A DNA stretch of 64,000 nt from Fasciolopsis buskii (Eukaryota; Platyhelminthes; Trematoda; Plagiorchiida; Fasciolidae), in assembly GCA_008360955.1 (NCBI GenBank), contig LUCM01009828.1:9344-73343 (forward strand), given 5' to 3'. Positions 1-12,200 of this stretch are shown here, piece by piece. Both the position numbers and the translations under genes were made by a program. The notes below the pieces were generated by a model. The model saw nothing but the letters and a program-made list of their open reading frames with translations, was not told the DNA's origin and ran no database searches. The stretch's first letter is position 1. Every line of letters begins with the position of its first letter.

Positions 1-636
1 GCGAGGCCAGAGTTGATTGCTTACGGTAGTGTTTCACTCGAGTGTGAACCAACGGGAAATGGGCTTCATCAGTACTTGCCTCCTTTTACCTTTTCCTTTT
101 TAACTTCTGCATTGAAATGGTCGTAGGAGATAGCTCTATCTTCGTGTGGTGGATAGTGGATTGCCGTATTTGTTCAGACCGGAAGCTGTATTGACTTAGA
201 ATATACGGCCACGTTGTGCTACTGAATGAAGAACCAAGTAAATCGGAAGTTTTTTCCCTTTCCGATTGTCTGAGCGATAATGTGCGTTATTGGTTTTGGG
301 ATGCGTTTGTGCCCACCTTGGGGATGTTGTAAAATGGGTGTGGCGGAACTGGATTGGCTCAAAGCCGAACCATTGTTGTTACAGAGAAAAAAGTGGATGG
401 TGGTTAAATAGGTTTTAGTTCTTGGGTAGTTGTATCTTACCTGTTGGTCGTGTATCGGATGAAGGGTGTTTTCGCTCAACAAAGGCTCGTTGTTTAGTGT
501 TCACCAATTTCGAGCATCTTTGGCCATCGGTTTATGGGCCATCCGAATTATCTATGAAAGCGAGTAATGTGCAGCGGGCGAGTGTGATTGCTATTTCTCT
601 ACGACTCGGAAACGTGGACATTAGAAGAGGAAATTA

Positions 637-670
<34 letters not shown>

Positions 671-905
671 GAGGCTGGGGCGTTTTGTGTGTGCTTACAG
701 AGCGACTACCTCGTTGTCCGCTATTTTTAGGCAGATAATGAGTGTAATGTGGTTCGATGTGTTCATTTGATGACATGGGAAGTGATGAAATCTTTGACCA
801 ATGAACTGGTTCGTGTATGTGGAGTTAGACTTGCGGGTTGGACTCCACGGGATTCGCCGAAGTAACATTTGGAGAATAAGGGATATTGCTGAGCGTTGCA
901 ATTAA
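1..905 (+). pseudogene. Degenerate RTE/SR2-like reverse transcriptase fragment, cut by the window edge
   Basis: Translating across frameshifts gives the C-terminal half of an RTE-clade reverse transcriptase in the usual order. A decayed QGCPLSPFLFNF block lies near 80-120. A DLEY start of the catalytic box lies near 196-210, with the YADD aspartates lost. The region after the palm follows, then LGSCILPVGRVSDE near 425-465, and SETWTL near 605-625. After a TA repeat come an RLRWLGHVLRM-like stretch (about 670-700), MTWEVMKSLT (about 772-800) and RLAGWTPRDSP (about 825-860). The order matches other trematode RTE copies in this window, closest to the copy at 57100-58060. Many stops and frameshifts mean it is dead. 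The 5' part lies outside the window. Confidence 0.75.
639..668. repeat. TA dinucleotide microsatellite inside the RTE remnant
   Basis: About 15 TA/AT units interrupt the reverse transcriptase remnant. Compared with the family, roughly 45-55 residues between the SETWTL block and the HVLRM block are missing and replaced by this repeat. Confidence 0.9.
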
Positions 906-2838
906 TTGCGCTGTTGGATTCGAAGCCTTTGTTCTTCTATGTAATTTCTCAACTTGTTTTGCATTCGATGTTCACTATTCCTCGTTCCTTCTTCTTGTTT
1001 GAGCAGTTGGTGCTGTGAGTTAGTAACCAAAATCAGAACACATTGGTTAACGTTTGTAAATGTTGAATCTGTGCTGTTTTCTGTGGACCGCAGTTTTTAT
1101 CCGCGTTTGCTAGTACACAGTTAAGGCGGGTACCGAACGCAGTATACAGCGCCTCCGATGGAACAACCCATCGAGTCCAACAGTTTTATCAAAACAACTC
1201 TCGGCTGCGATTTTCTAGCACGCATTTAGCTTTACTTTAGGTTTTGGCCCTCCGTGATTCACTTCGGCATTGCAGCGCTTTCGCTGCGGGGTTTCAGTCC
1301 TAGCCTTCAGTTTTAAGTTGCATTCCTTTTCACCTAACTGTCGGGTTTTTTCGGTTGTTCCCATCGTGTCAGATCACGATAACTTCTAGTGTTTATTGAT
1401 TTCGATCAATCGATTTATCCTGACAATGCACTTGTTCTCCGGATGGCCACCTGCGGTAATGCATTTTCTCATTTCATTTTCCGTAAAAATACTGTTCTAG
1501 TATAAATGCAGATTGAACTACTTTAATTCTATTCACGGAAGGCAAATAGTAAAATTCGTCCTCATTGAAGCTGTTCTTATTCTCGATTAAAAGGCGTTAA
1601 ATTAACACTCAACCCAGTATGTCTATTAACCTTCCTGCACGGTTTTGTTGCGTTTTTTCGCCTTTGCTCATTGCGTTTCATATCTCATAATCTTCGGCAA
1701 TTCTGTCAACCATAGCGTCCGCCCATTGGTTTACGGCCTTGTCTAATTCGACGTAAGCGCACAATTCTTCTGCATCATGCAATTTTCTCACTGATCCTAC
1801 TGGTCCCGATGCAACTTGTGATTGGTTTGGTTGCTCTTATGGTCAAAGTCTACCTCTGTTTGCTCTCTTAGATTGGTGTTATTAGCTGAACGCTGTGCAC
1901 GACCGTGATAATTGCATCTAGAGTAATTTGTTTTTTTGTTTTATTAACTCGAATTTGAGTGATTGAATTTACAATGTTGAACTAACGCTCGTAGTTGCTC
2001 GTCTTTTTACGAGATGCCTGGCTACGTTACGAATGTAAATGTCTATTGTGACTTGTTAACGTAACCGATCTGGTCACAAAACAGCCTTATTGAACTTAAC
2101 ACGCGTTACTTTTCCAGATTTCGTTCACTGAAGCATGTGATGCGTATGGTAGACACGTATTACCGTACCGTTCCCCCCTTCAGTCTGGTAGGTGCCACAT
2201 AGAGGCTAAGAGATTGCTTGGCAGCAACGGATGAGAGAATTTACAACGAACTTAGATCAAGCCGTTGTCCCAGGTCTTCGTGGTTGAGATGCGAAGATCC
2301 CTCAACCGAACAAGAGACAGGCATATGGCATCGAATCTTGAACATTTACGATTACGTTCTTACCTGCTGCGGATTCAGAACGATTAGTGCAATGTGCTTT
2401 CATGCACTCGGATTGTTTATTCTGTGTTGACTACTACGCCGTGCTTTTTCCCCATTTCTATGGCTCCATTTTAGTCCACTTTGTGTGTTCATTCCTTCTC
2501 TTGAAACGTGCAAGTTGACAAGAGAAGCAGCCGTCAAAGGGCCTCACCCTACCGAATAATGTCATGCGAAAATGACAATGATGATGACGGCTACTCTTGG
2601 GACTAAGATTCAAATGCATCTAGGGTATCAGTCGTCTTCATGGGAGTGGGTTTTTTTCAAGAGATTTGTCACTTATCAAAAAGTTAATTAGGAATGTCTG
2701 CTTTCCGTTTTCTTTCCGATCAGCTCCAATATCGACAAGTATTTTTTTTTTGAAAATAGTAATTTTTACTATGACAAGATTTAAGATCCTGACTGTGACC
2801 AAGTCTGAAGACGTTTTCCCTAATCCATCTGATTTCAG
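906..2838. other. No recognisable gene (probable intron of the Apaf-1-like gene)
   Basis: The first supported exon, at 2839, begins with the third base of a split codon, so an upstream exon must exist. No exon here combines good splice sites, an open frame and the right phase. A fragment at 2118-2187 has a good acceptor and a GTAGGT donor, but its length does not fit. An open stretch near 2266-2430 has no clear donor. Confidence 0.5.
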
Positions 2839-3255
2839 GCATGCTTATGTGCGTTTCGTCCAGACGAATGCCTATTTCCTAATCGATCCTGGCACTCTAC
2901 AACCAACCGATCGATCCCGTTCCCCTTACCGCAAGCGTCTACGAGCGGGTTCGTTCTGGAGTTTTGACTCCTCTTCGGGTGTCGCCACTGCTGTCACCCA
3001 ACCGACATCGCCATGGCGAGCAGATTCACCAGGCTCAAAACCAGTTGGTCCTCGGCCGACAGCTGGAACCCAAGCGAATCGTCCTAAGGGAATAGATTTG
3101 ATTCAGTTAGGCCTGGGTTTGCCTCACGACAGCCCAGTGTTTCGACAATCTGTGGAGCTTTTACTCAAGCAACATCAAGTCCAAAGCAGTTCTGACGGCA
3201 GATCGAAACCCAGTCCCACAATCAACACACTTTCAGAGTACTATTGGTTTTGGTG
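2839..3255 (+). CDS. Apaf-1-like exon: end of helical arm with Ser/Pro-rich insert
   Basis: The acceptor is a pyrimidine-rich ...TTTCAG and the donor is GTAAGC. The exon enters with one base of a split codon and leaves with two bases (TG), which the next exon completes as Cys. Residues 1-138 of the fragment begin HAYVRFVQTNAYFLIDP, then run through a Ser/Pro/Arg-rich low-complexity segment. They end with GIDLIQLGLGLPHDSPVFRQS and a Gln/Lys-rich helix. The IQLGL segment lines up with FPNIVQLGLCEP of human APAF1, which lies just before the first propeller. Confidence 0.75.
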
Positions 3256-6200
3256 GTAAGCGACTAACTAAATGGTTACTTTTCTCACTCAGTTTACGTG
3301 TTTTTCCATCATATTCCGTATTGCTTCCTATTTGTATTTTCTGATTTGTTGCAAAATTGTAATACGGAACAAATCAACGATTTCAATTGTCTAGGAGCGG
3401 TGGTATAGTGTTGGCCGGTTACTTTTTTAAGGAGGGGGGGAAGGTCTTACCTAGTGATTCCATTTGCAACTGGCTTGTTCGTCATTAATATGATGTCGAC
3501 CGTTTAATTTTCATTCTCGCATTCTGTCTGCATTGGTAATGTCGTCTTGCACCCGGGTCGGAAGTTGCCGATCACATTGATTGTCCTAGTCAATTCGTTT
3601 TTCTGATCGTGTGCACCATGTAAACACTGGTGCTGCGTGAATTAAGAATCCTGGTAATTCCCTCGGTTTGACTTGTTTCTCGATCTCAGTGGATTCTTTG
3701 ATCAGCACGCTGCCGAACGACCGTAGTGTTTTTGTTAGCAAACTTTACTTGATTTCTGAGATCCAGTTAGATTTTTTGTTGTACTTCAAATTGGACACAG
3801 CGTCCTTCACCTAAGACATTACTTGTAAACGCGTACTGTTTCAGCAACAGTCACGTGGCTGCTTCTCAGTTAGTCTGGGCAATCCCCACTGGTCCGCAGG
3901 CGGTCACCTGTTTGGCTGTTGAGTCCGAAAACTGTCCGGAACTTCGAAGTGCGCTGGATCCATTACAATTCACGTCACCAAATACAAAGCTTACGCCAAG
4001 TCGTTTCCGGAAGCGATATTTGGCTGGCACATGCGACGGCCGAGTCCTCCTGCTGGATGCCAATTCGGGATATGAAGTTGCGGTGCAACAGGTATTCATT
4101 TATGTTGTTGCTCTCTAATGCTTCATTGTGAACTTCTTTAATTACAGTTTAGGTGATTGAAAATAATTGAGGTAGATCCCGTGGTCAGTAGACATATTCA
4201 TCATCATCGTTCAGCGTTAAACAACAAGGCAAGCCCCACTGATCACTGCCTTTTCCCCAAGGTTACATTTTTCTGTGAAAAGAGTGAATATCCCAAGGGA
4301 TGAAGAAGTGGACCTACACAGGTGGGAAAAGATAAGATGCCGCTGCAGCCAACATACGAAACACAGTCTAAGTGTACAAACGCACTCTTTCAATCATTCT
4401 GATTTGATAGCAAATGACAACACGATCGCCACTGTTCACGAATCACTGACATATCCTTCCGTGTCTCCAGCCAGCAAGTCGACGAGTCTTTCGGACCCCA
4501 ACCACGAAGACGTGAGACACCTACTTTACCTAACTTCGCTGTACATTTTCTCATCCCGCGTTGCCACGTCATCTGCTGACCTCCAATTGGCTTCTTCCAT
4601 TCATTTGGCGAAACACAAAATAGGGCACAATATGATGGACGAGTGTTCGCCATACGCAACACGTGACCCCACCAGCGTAGTCTACTAAGTTTCATACGCT
4701 GAAACAAGGTATTCTCACAATTGGCACGAAGCACTGGATTCCTGAGCTCCACATTGCTCACTCGGTCACTCCATCCAACCCTAGCCATGCTACTACAACA
4801 TCGGTTGTCGAAAACCCCTAGCCGACGAACATCACCAACACGCATACTCCATGTCTCGCAACCGCACAATAGAACTGAGTGCACTGCGGCACAGTACACA
4901 CGACCTTTCAACTTCAGTGAAATATCAGGCCGACTCCACAAGTGCTTCAGTCCAGCGTAAGCCGCTCGAGCCTTTGATATATGCAGTCTCGTGACAGTGA
5001 TGTACTGTTTGGAAGCGAGTGAGAAATATTCAAGTAAAGGTAAGCTTGTTGATTCGGGTCTAAAATTCCATAGGTTTCAAGCGGTATGGGAAGTGGAGTG
5101 TGTCTCTAGGTTTATCAGTCACTGGGAAGAAGATGAAAATAGACTTATCGTCTGATGATGGCAATCTAATGTAGCTATCTGTCAGTCTGTAAACCGGACG
5201 GATGTTGAAAGATAACAAGAGTAGAGACAACTGAGGCAAGTCCAAAAGGTCAAAACCATAATGGTATTGATAAGAAAATTTCAGTAAAGCAACCAATCCA
5301 CAGCGAGCAGGCGACTGTATATCGGATGGTAAGAAGTAGTGGTTGATCACCCAGATGGCCTTGTGTTGAACCCGTTCTAGAAAACAAAGAAACAGCACTG
5401 CTCAAGTGGGAGGTAAATTTGAGCTGTGAACAATGAAGGTAAGTTAGAAGGATTTAAATAATGTCTGCCGACGTAGTGAAAGCCAATCCTGCATGCAGCG
5501 CAAGAAGCAAAGGAAGCTATATATGAGGATGAGAATAGGAACTAACAAGGGATCCAGTCCATAGAATGAGATTGCGGGACAAGCAGGAACTGAGCCAACA
5601 GTCAAAACTAAGAGAAAACGGTGCTTTATTGGCTCCGAGGAGTGTTTTCGAAATCTTAAATAAATACCCCTTTTGGGTCAGAATTGAGTGATGCAACAAC
5701 GGCACTCGGGGTAGATCAGTATTGGAGGTGGTATGGCGATAGTGCTCATAAAAACGAGAGTAGTTAGAATTGTATTGTTAGCAAAAGCAGGAATGAGTCT
5801 GCAGGTGGCGCTTAAGAAGGGTTTTGTCTTTGATTTTTTTTTGCTCTTTTTTCAAGACTCGCTGATGTTCTCCTTCGCTGTCTTGGATCAACTAGCCACT
5901 CATCCGAAGATCTATTTTTGTTGATGTCCCTTAATGTGACTCGATGGACAGAAGCACTGGTAGGAGTACGAACATAAATGGTGATCGAATCAAGGTATGC
6001 GAAACAAAATGTATGGATGAAAGTCGTGATTCCCAACCAATCGTTCCTGTTAATTCTAACTAAGGTATGGTGGTTGATTCATAAGGAAATCCTGTTGTAG
6101 CAGTCAGAAGTTGACCATGGTGGATACCCTGTGCTTGCCCAATTTGGGATGGTAACCGTTGATCCGTAAGTGAAATATCCGCACTCCGTCCGGCGTGGCC

Positions 6201-9200
6201 TCGTAGCTCAGCTGGCAGAGCAAACGCGTGAGTTGGGGTCCCTCTGAGGTCGAGAACTTTTCATATTTAGATCAGTTCTCAGTTCAATTGCCGATCCGAA
6301 TGATTAACCTCTGTGCACCCGATGGGCTAATTCTGTAGATTTCTGCATTTCGGATAGGTAATTTCTAGTACTATCTTCTGATTGGGTCTGTATTCGTCTG
6401 TCAGCGCGAACAGCCCACACCAAGGGGGTCTGTCTCTGCACCTAATTCGGATAAAGGTCAGCTTGTAACTCTAAGGGAAATCGTTCCCTCCTATGCTGTG
6501 TTCGTCTGCGAGCTGATTGGAGAGGCGTCCATCATGGATTCAGAGGTACGATGGACTGTCAGGAAACATCAGCCATCCGCTCTCGAGATCTGGGATGACG
6601 AGTCGTAGGGGATCGATCGTGACGACAGGTCAAACGATGATAAATTCCTGTCCAACGCGACTGTGATCAGTTGTTCAAACCGTGCGATTCCCGGGTAATA
6701 GAGGTATATATCAAACTCATTCACGGTAGGTTTACCCTTTGAACCTTCCGTAGCCCACGTGAGCAAATGCACGCATGGAACAATGTGACAGTGACTGCCA
6801 CTGAATGGCTTGTGTTTGATCAGTAAACAAAAATTTCGTCTGCTTCAGTTGATTGTTCTCGTTAAAGTAAGCGGAACCGGGTGATTCTAAATTGAAAAAT
6901 GTGGTCGACGATTGACAAGTCAGTAAAGTAGACGTTTTCTCTTTTTGTGTTTTAAAATATTGGTGAATTAATTACCCTTTCTCCGTTTACCGTTGTTACG
7001 GCAACACGGCGGATACTGCATCACGATGTACATTCATACTGGCAAAATCGTTGTGAGTATTCTTTAGTTGTTTCGTTTCGTATCGAAGAAATTGCACTGA
7101 CGATTATTTAGACTTCGGGAACAGTTATTCGTCTAACTTTGTATATTTAAAAGGCACCGAACTCCAGCACTTAATTTATTACAAACTGAAGGGTGAACCA
7201 ATACCATGCTGTTTGATTTTCTGGCTGCATGCTTCTCCATGTTCTCCTGAAAAGAACATGGCACCTGGATTTTTCCGACTGCACATGAAATCACGTTTGA
7301 CATGCTTCCATCACAGTCGCCCTTTGTAGTGCTATCTGGGTGACACCAGTGGGTTTGCCAACTAGGCCCTCGTTTGCTTCTTCCATTTCAGCTGTCAGCG
7401 TTGTTTCGCGGCCTGCATGAGTTCCTGTCCCCTAAGGATGTGATTGTACACCTGTTTACCATCAAGTTCGTATTTCGCTGTAAGCAAACTGTGCCATACA
7501 CTAACATCGATCTCTGTGAATTCCATGATTCCTTTATTCCGCTCACGATTAGGCATTTCGCATGGAATGGAGGCCAATGATAATGTAAATCAAACGGTAA
7601 ACGTCCAGGGTTTTTTCAGTCACTAAGGCATAGTTTGGTCATCAAGAAGACCGCGTTACTACCCTCCTCCCTAGGTATTGGCAGAGATAGATTGGGAATA
7701 TTTGTAATTTTTTTCTGCATCAATAGCGCAGTCTCCCATTCACGCGGTTTGTTGTTTAGTTGCCTCCCTCGATAACTAGGTAGAATGGATGTCCTGTGAG
7801 TGTTGAAAAGTTTACCACCCGATATCGCGTTGCGATTTGTCCTGGAAAGGAACCGATAAGGATCGCATGCTGTTCGATTTCTTTTAAACGCATGCTGTTC
7901 CATGTGATCTAACAGTTATGTCTCTTCCTATTTCAGGGTAATCTATGCGACCGTAATTTGTCGGCCATAATCACGTGTATATATATATGTTGGAAAGACA
8001 ATAGACTTTTACTTTCCCCAACTAATTGTCCTAATTTCTATCCAGCAGCTTCCTGATCAACGGGTATCTAAGGGCATGTGATTCTTTTGTTTACAATTGC
8101 ATGTTGCTAGTCGACGAATGCCCAAGAAAGAGGAAGGAGAGAAGTGATAACGGGGCCGGGTATATCTAAAAGCTAGGGCGATTGTATTTTATTAGATAGA
8201 CTCTCGCGTTCATCAAATTATGGTACTCGTATTTTGTGTCATTTTGTGTACTTTATCAGGTGACCCAATTCTAGTTTCCTGGTTATCACCAATGTGTAGT
8301 ATTGCTTTAAAAATTTCCAGTCTGTTGACTGATTAAGCCTAGACGAAAAGCTGAGGGCGTATTATCACAACCATGTATTTATGGATTGTTAGTCCTGGCG
8401 GCTTTAGCCAAGAATCCATAGTGCCTGACATAACGCTAGCAGTCATGAGTTACAGTTTCGTAACACTCGCCCGGAGTCAGTCTGGTGACCAGAAGTAGTT
8501 AGGTGTTTGGCGTTCGACGAGGCTGGGTTCCTCATATTCATTTTTGTCCACACGAATAATGGGTAATCTGTTTCGCCGACCGTTTTCCACATGCTCCCCT
8601 ATTCGTTGGCGTCGATCCATCGTGCTGAATTGAAAATGAAGGTCAACACTGGGACGTACACAGCCATTCGAATGCGTTTGTATGCCTTGGCAAAGTCCCG
8701 CAGCTCAACCAGTAGAGCAGAAGTGATGTGAACGGACTCGGAATTCAAACTGGGCCCGAAATTCAACCTGAGAAATTCAATGCACGCCATGCAGTTCCTC
8801 TGGGCGTCGACCTTCTCACAAGAAAACGTAGATGTACCACTTGCTGTTACTTTATTGTGACAAGTTGTATTTTCAGATTTTTTTGACGCGGATGCTTTAC
8901 AAAGTACAAATGTATTTTGCTTTTTTTCGCTTTCCTCTCTGTTATCAGATTTATCCGGAAAAAATAGACATCAAGTTGCTGACTTTTGTTTCGAACAATA
9001 CTGAATGCTTGACTTGTGGATCAGATGGCACACTCGTGTAAGTTCAGCTGGATTTGTTCTTTGTCGCAACGGTTCCACCTAGCTAAACCATAAACTGCAT
9101 GAGGAAAGTGATTGATTCATTGTCCACGTGCTCGCGCCCGTGTATGAAACCATTGATAATAATGACAATTTCTTCCGAAGGCCAATGCGGCCACCAGCGC

Positions 9201-12200
9201 TCACTTAGCGAGGTGGGCGTCCCGATCGCCAACCGAGACTGGCAAAATGAACGCGGGTTGTCTATGTCCAATTGGCCGCAGGACTTCATCTAGCTGCTCC
9301 GTGAGATATGCGATGTCAAGTGCAGCTTCGACTGACACGGGCGATCGTTGGTTGGACTCCAACAGCTCGAGAGGGTGAGGGGGGAACTCTGGTAGATGCT
9401 TGCTAGTAGCGTGTTTACCATCGAGGTTATCGTAATTCTGTTAAAGGGAAATGGTTAGTGTCCATGTCCACTTATCCTGTTCTCGTGGATCAGGAAACCC
9501 AATCAATAAGTTGTGCCAGTTGCGGATTGTTTCTCAGTGAGCTCATTCATTTAGCACTCAGTTAGAGATGCATGTTTGTTCCGGAAAATTTGGCGTAAAA
9601 ATTACTCCAGTTGTCCAAATAGGCCTAATTGTTCAGTTCCTACCAGTCTTTTTAAAAGTAGTTGTCATGAAACCCGTCAAATATTTTAATGGATTCAATA
9701 GTAACTCGTCAGACCTGCCAATTTTACTCTCGGTATCGGATGACATATCCATACGATCCCGTCAGCATAAGTCCCGAAGGTTTTATTTTGAGTTCAGAGT
9801 GGCAAAACTTGTGATTCGGACTGTTTTTTGGATTCCCCACCTTTTGAATGTTGCCGCAACCAATATCACATTGGACTTCTTATGCGGGTTTTACAAACGA
9901 TCGGTTGCTTTTCAGTAGTCATGAACGATGTTCTACTCTATCACAGATCAGGTTTAACATGTAACCGTTGATTTGGTTGATCTCCCCAACTAGACAATTG
10001 GAAATGATTTGCTCCACCAATTGTTCGCGAGTCTAGTTCTTCGTGAGCTACAGTTAATGTCGTGCGCATCTAGCCAAGGCGCAAGTTTGAAAGGTTATCG
10101 CGAGCAGCTGTGGGTAAAGAAAATGTACTGGGCTGTAGGTGTTGGCAACGGAAACAGAACGGACTCGTGGAAACTAGTGTAATGGTATCCCACAGGATAT
10201 GATCAGCACCCTTAAGCTGGTAGACTGTCGTATTTCTATGGCCCCTGTCTCATCTCAAAAATGGTCTCCACAGGCGGTGTAAACGGGTTAAGAATAACCA
10301 AGGCCTGGAAACCGATGAGACAATGTATAGCTTGTTAAAATAAGTAGATTTGGGTGGGCAAAAAAAATTCACTGACTTATCCAATCGATACGATTCCGAA
10401 TGAACCGTGCAACAGACCGCCGGCTTGTCTAGAACAAACCTGCTGCCCTGTAATCCGCACTTGACTGCCCAGAGGCTAGGGGTACAACTTCAAACAAAAC
10501 AGCAGAGCTCGTGCTGGAAACACTGATTCATACCCCATTTCCGCAAATTTTTTCCCGGTTAGTCAGTCCATAACACTGACTCATTTTCTAGCATGAGGCA
10601 GTTGCGTAGTAGTAAGGATATAATGTACGCTGAAAAATCTAGTTATGAACCAGTGGATTAGGTAGTCCTAATAGTGATTCGCTCTCGGGTCGTCATCAGG
10701 GGCACTGGGTGGATTATTGCAAGGTACAGTCCACTTATCGCAATTCTATAAAGAGTCTTTTGGTAATAATTGCAGATGAATCAGTGCAGGTAAGTATCAC
10801 TCTTCCGTCTGCAAAAACCTCATCTTCTTTTGTTTGTCCGAAAAAGTACCGATGTGGCAAATTGGATGTTCTGTGTTAATTATTTTTCAGGGACATGTGG
10901 GAAAGTGAACAGATTCCCAAGAAATGGTGTGAATCGCTGGTTGTGCACCATTGTGAATGAACCTTATGTGAGAACCACACTTAGCTTAACGTGATAAATA
11001 TTACATCGAAACTGCTCATCGGCATTACCCTCTCTGACCTATTCAGTATTCGCGAAACATTTGCGTGTTGTGGCCAAATTGATTTTAAGTTCTACCATTA
11101 CCGTTTAAGGCCTATACAAGGTTATCCATCTTAAAATGCGTCTTTGTGTACGATCTCTCGACTTCAGAAAGCCCCTCCAACTTTCGGTTGGTAAAAGCTA
11201 GTGTTTTTTCGTTCGGTAGGCTGAGCATCAATCGACAAACGTTGCCCGACAGGTTGAATTGTTGAAAATCTTAAGGCTGCCCTTTTCCGGCAACTACCCA
11301 AATGAGTTTACGAAAATCAGGACCGCGCTGCTTGTTGCATCGAGCGCAGTTGGAGTGGGTAGTGATAAGTATGCTGCTGCTCAGAGTTCCCTCTCTTTTA
11401 TTCAACCTGTCTCTTCTGTCTCCAACCCAATCTGTTTGCCCCTTCTGCCTACCCATAGTATCTCCACTGATAACACGTCCGATACTCTAGCAACAGTTCA
11501 TTGTCAAGTAGTGTAGTAGGTGATTTTCAGTCGGTTAGTTCACATTTTCTCAATCCTTATCAGCCTCTGCACTTTAATGCAGGCTAGCCAACAGGCATGT
11601 TTGGCTCTGATTGATGTCTGCTGCGTGGGTGAAATACGAATTCAGGATTCGAGTAGAGTAATTCAGCTAACTGCGCCAAACTTCTCGTCAAGATATCCTC
11701 TTCACACTTCAGGAGACGGCGAAACAGCTGAAGCTGTGAATCAACGCGGAGTAGGAATAGTCTAAAGTGAGAACGGTGAAGCAGCCGTTTTAGACTGAAT
11801 CTCAGTCAACGCAGTGAGATTGCAGGGATCCGTGGGCGTCCGGAAGGATAGTAATGTTAAGCGCAGTTTATTTGTCATCTCAGCATACGCTTCAACCGAT
11901 GTCTCGCATCTTCATGGTTGGGGTCAGAAAGACCTGTCAACTGGCTGGCTGGAGACACTGAAGGATATGTCATTGGCGATCGTGTCGTCATTTTCTATCG
12001 AATCAGAAAGAGTGCGTTTGTACACCTAGATTGTGTTCCTTGTGTTGGCTGCAGCGGCATCTTATCTTTTCCCACCTGTGTAGGTCCACTTCTTCATCCC
12101 CTGGGATATTCACTTTTTTCATAGAAAAATGTAACCTTGGGGAAAAGGCAGTGATCAGTGGGGCTTGCCTTGTTGTTTAACGCTGAACGATGATGGTGCA

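Larger units (their letters stand above)
4092..8948 (+). other. 4.9 kb intron loaded with retroelement remnants
   Basis: It lies between two phase-0-compatible exons. It contains an RTE 3' end, a CR1-like reverse transcriptase fragment and two tRNA-related repeats, described separately. The remainder (about 6310-8690) shows only short ORFs open on both strands and a small TA tract at 7977-7988. Confidence 0.6.

Noticed and set aside
422..770. Small genes with poly Ile-Tyr tracts
   Set aside because: The Ile-Tyr run is a translated TA microsatellite inside an RTE remnant.
2118..2187. Possible Apaf-1-like exon with a good acceptor and GTAGGT donor
   Set aside because: In the frame that would leave two bases for the exon at 2839 there is an immediate stop, and no intermediate exon was found.
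2218..2430. 70-codon frame that might be a helical-domain exon
   Set aside because: No acceptor or donor gives a consistent phase, and similarity to the APAF1 arm was too vague.
9568..9918. 116-codon plus-strand frame in an intron
   Set aside because: No motif, no splice fit, and it lies between two exons already compatible in phase.
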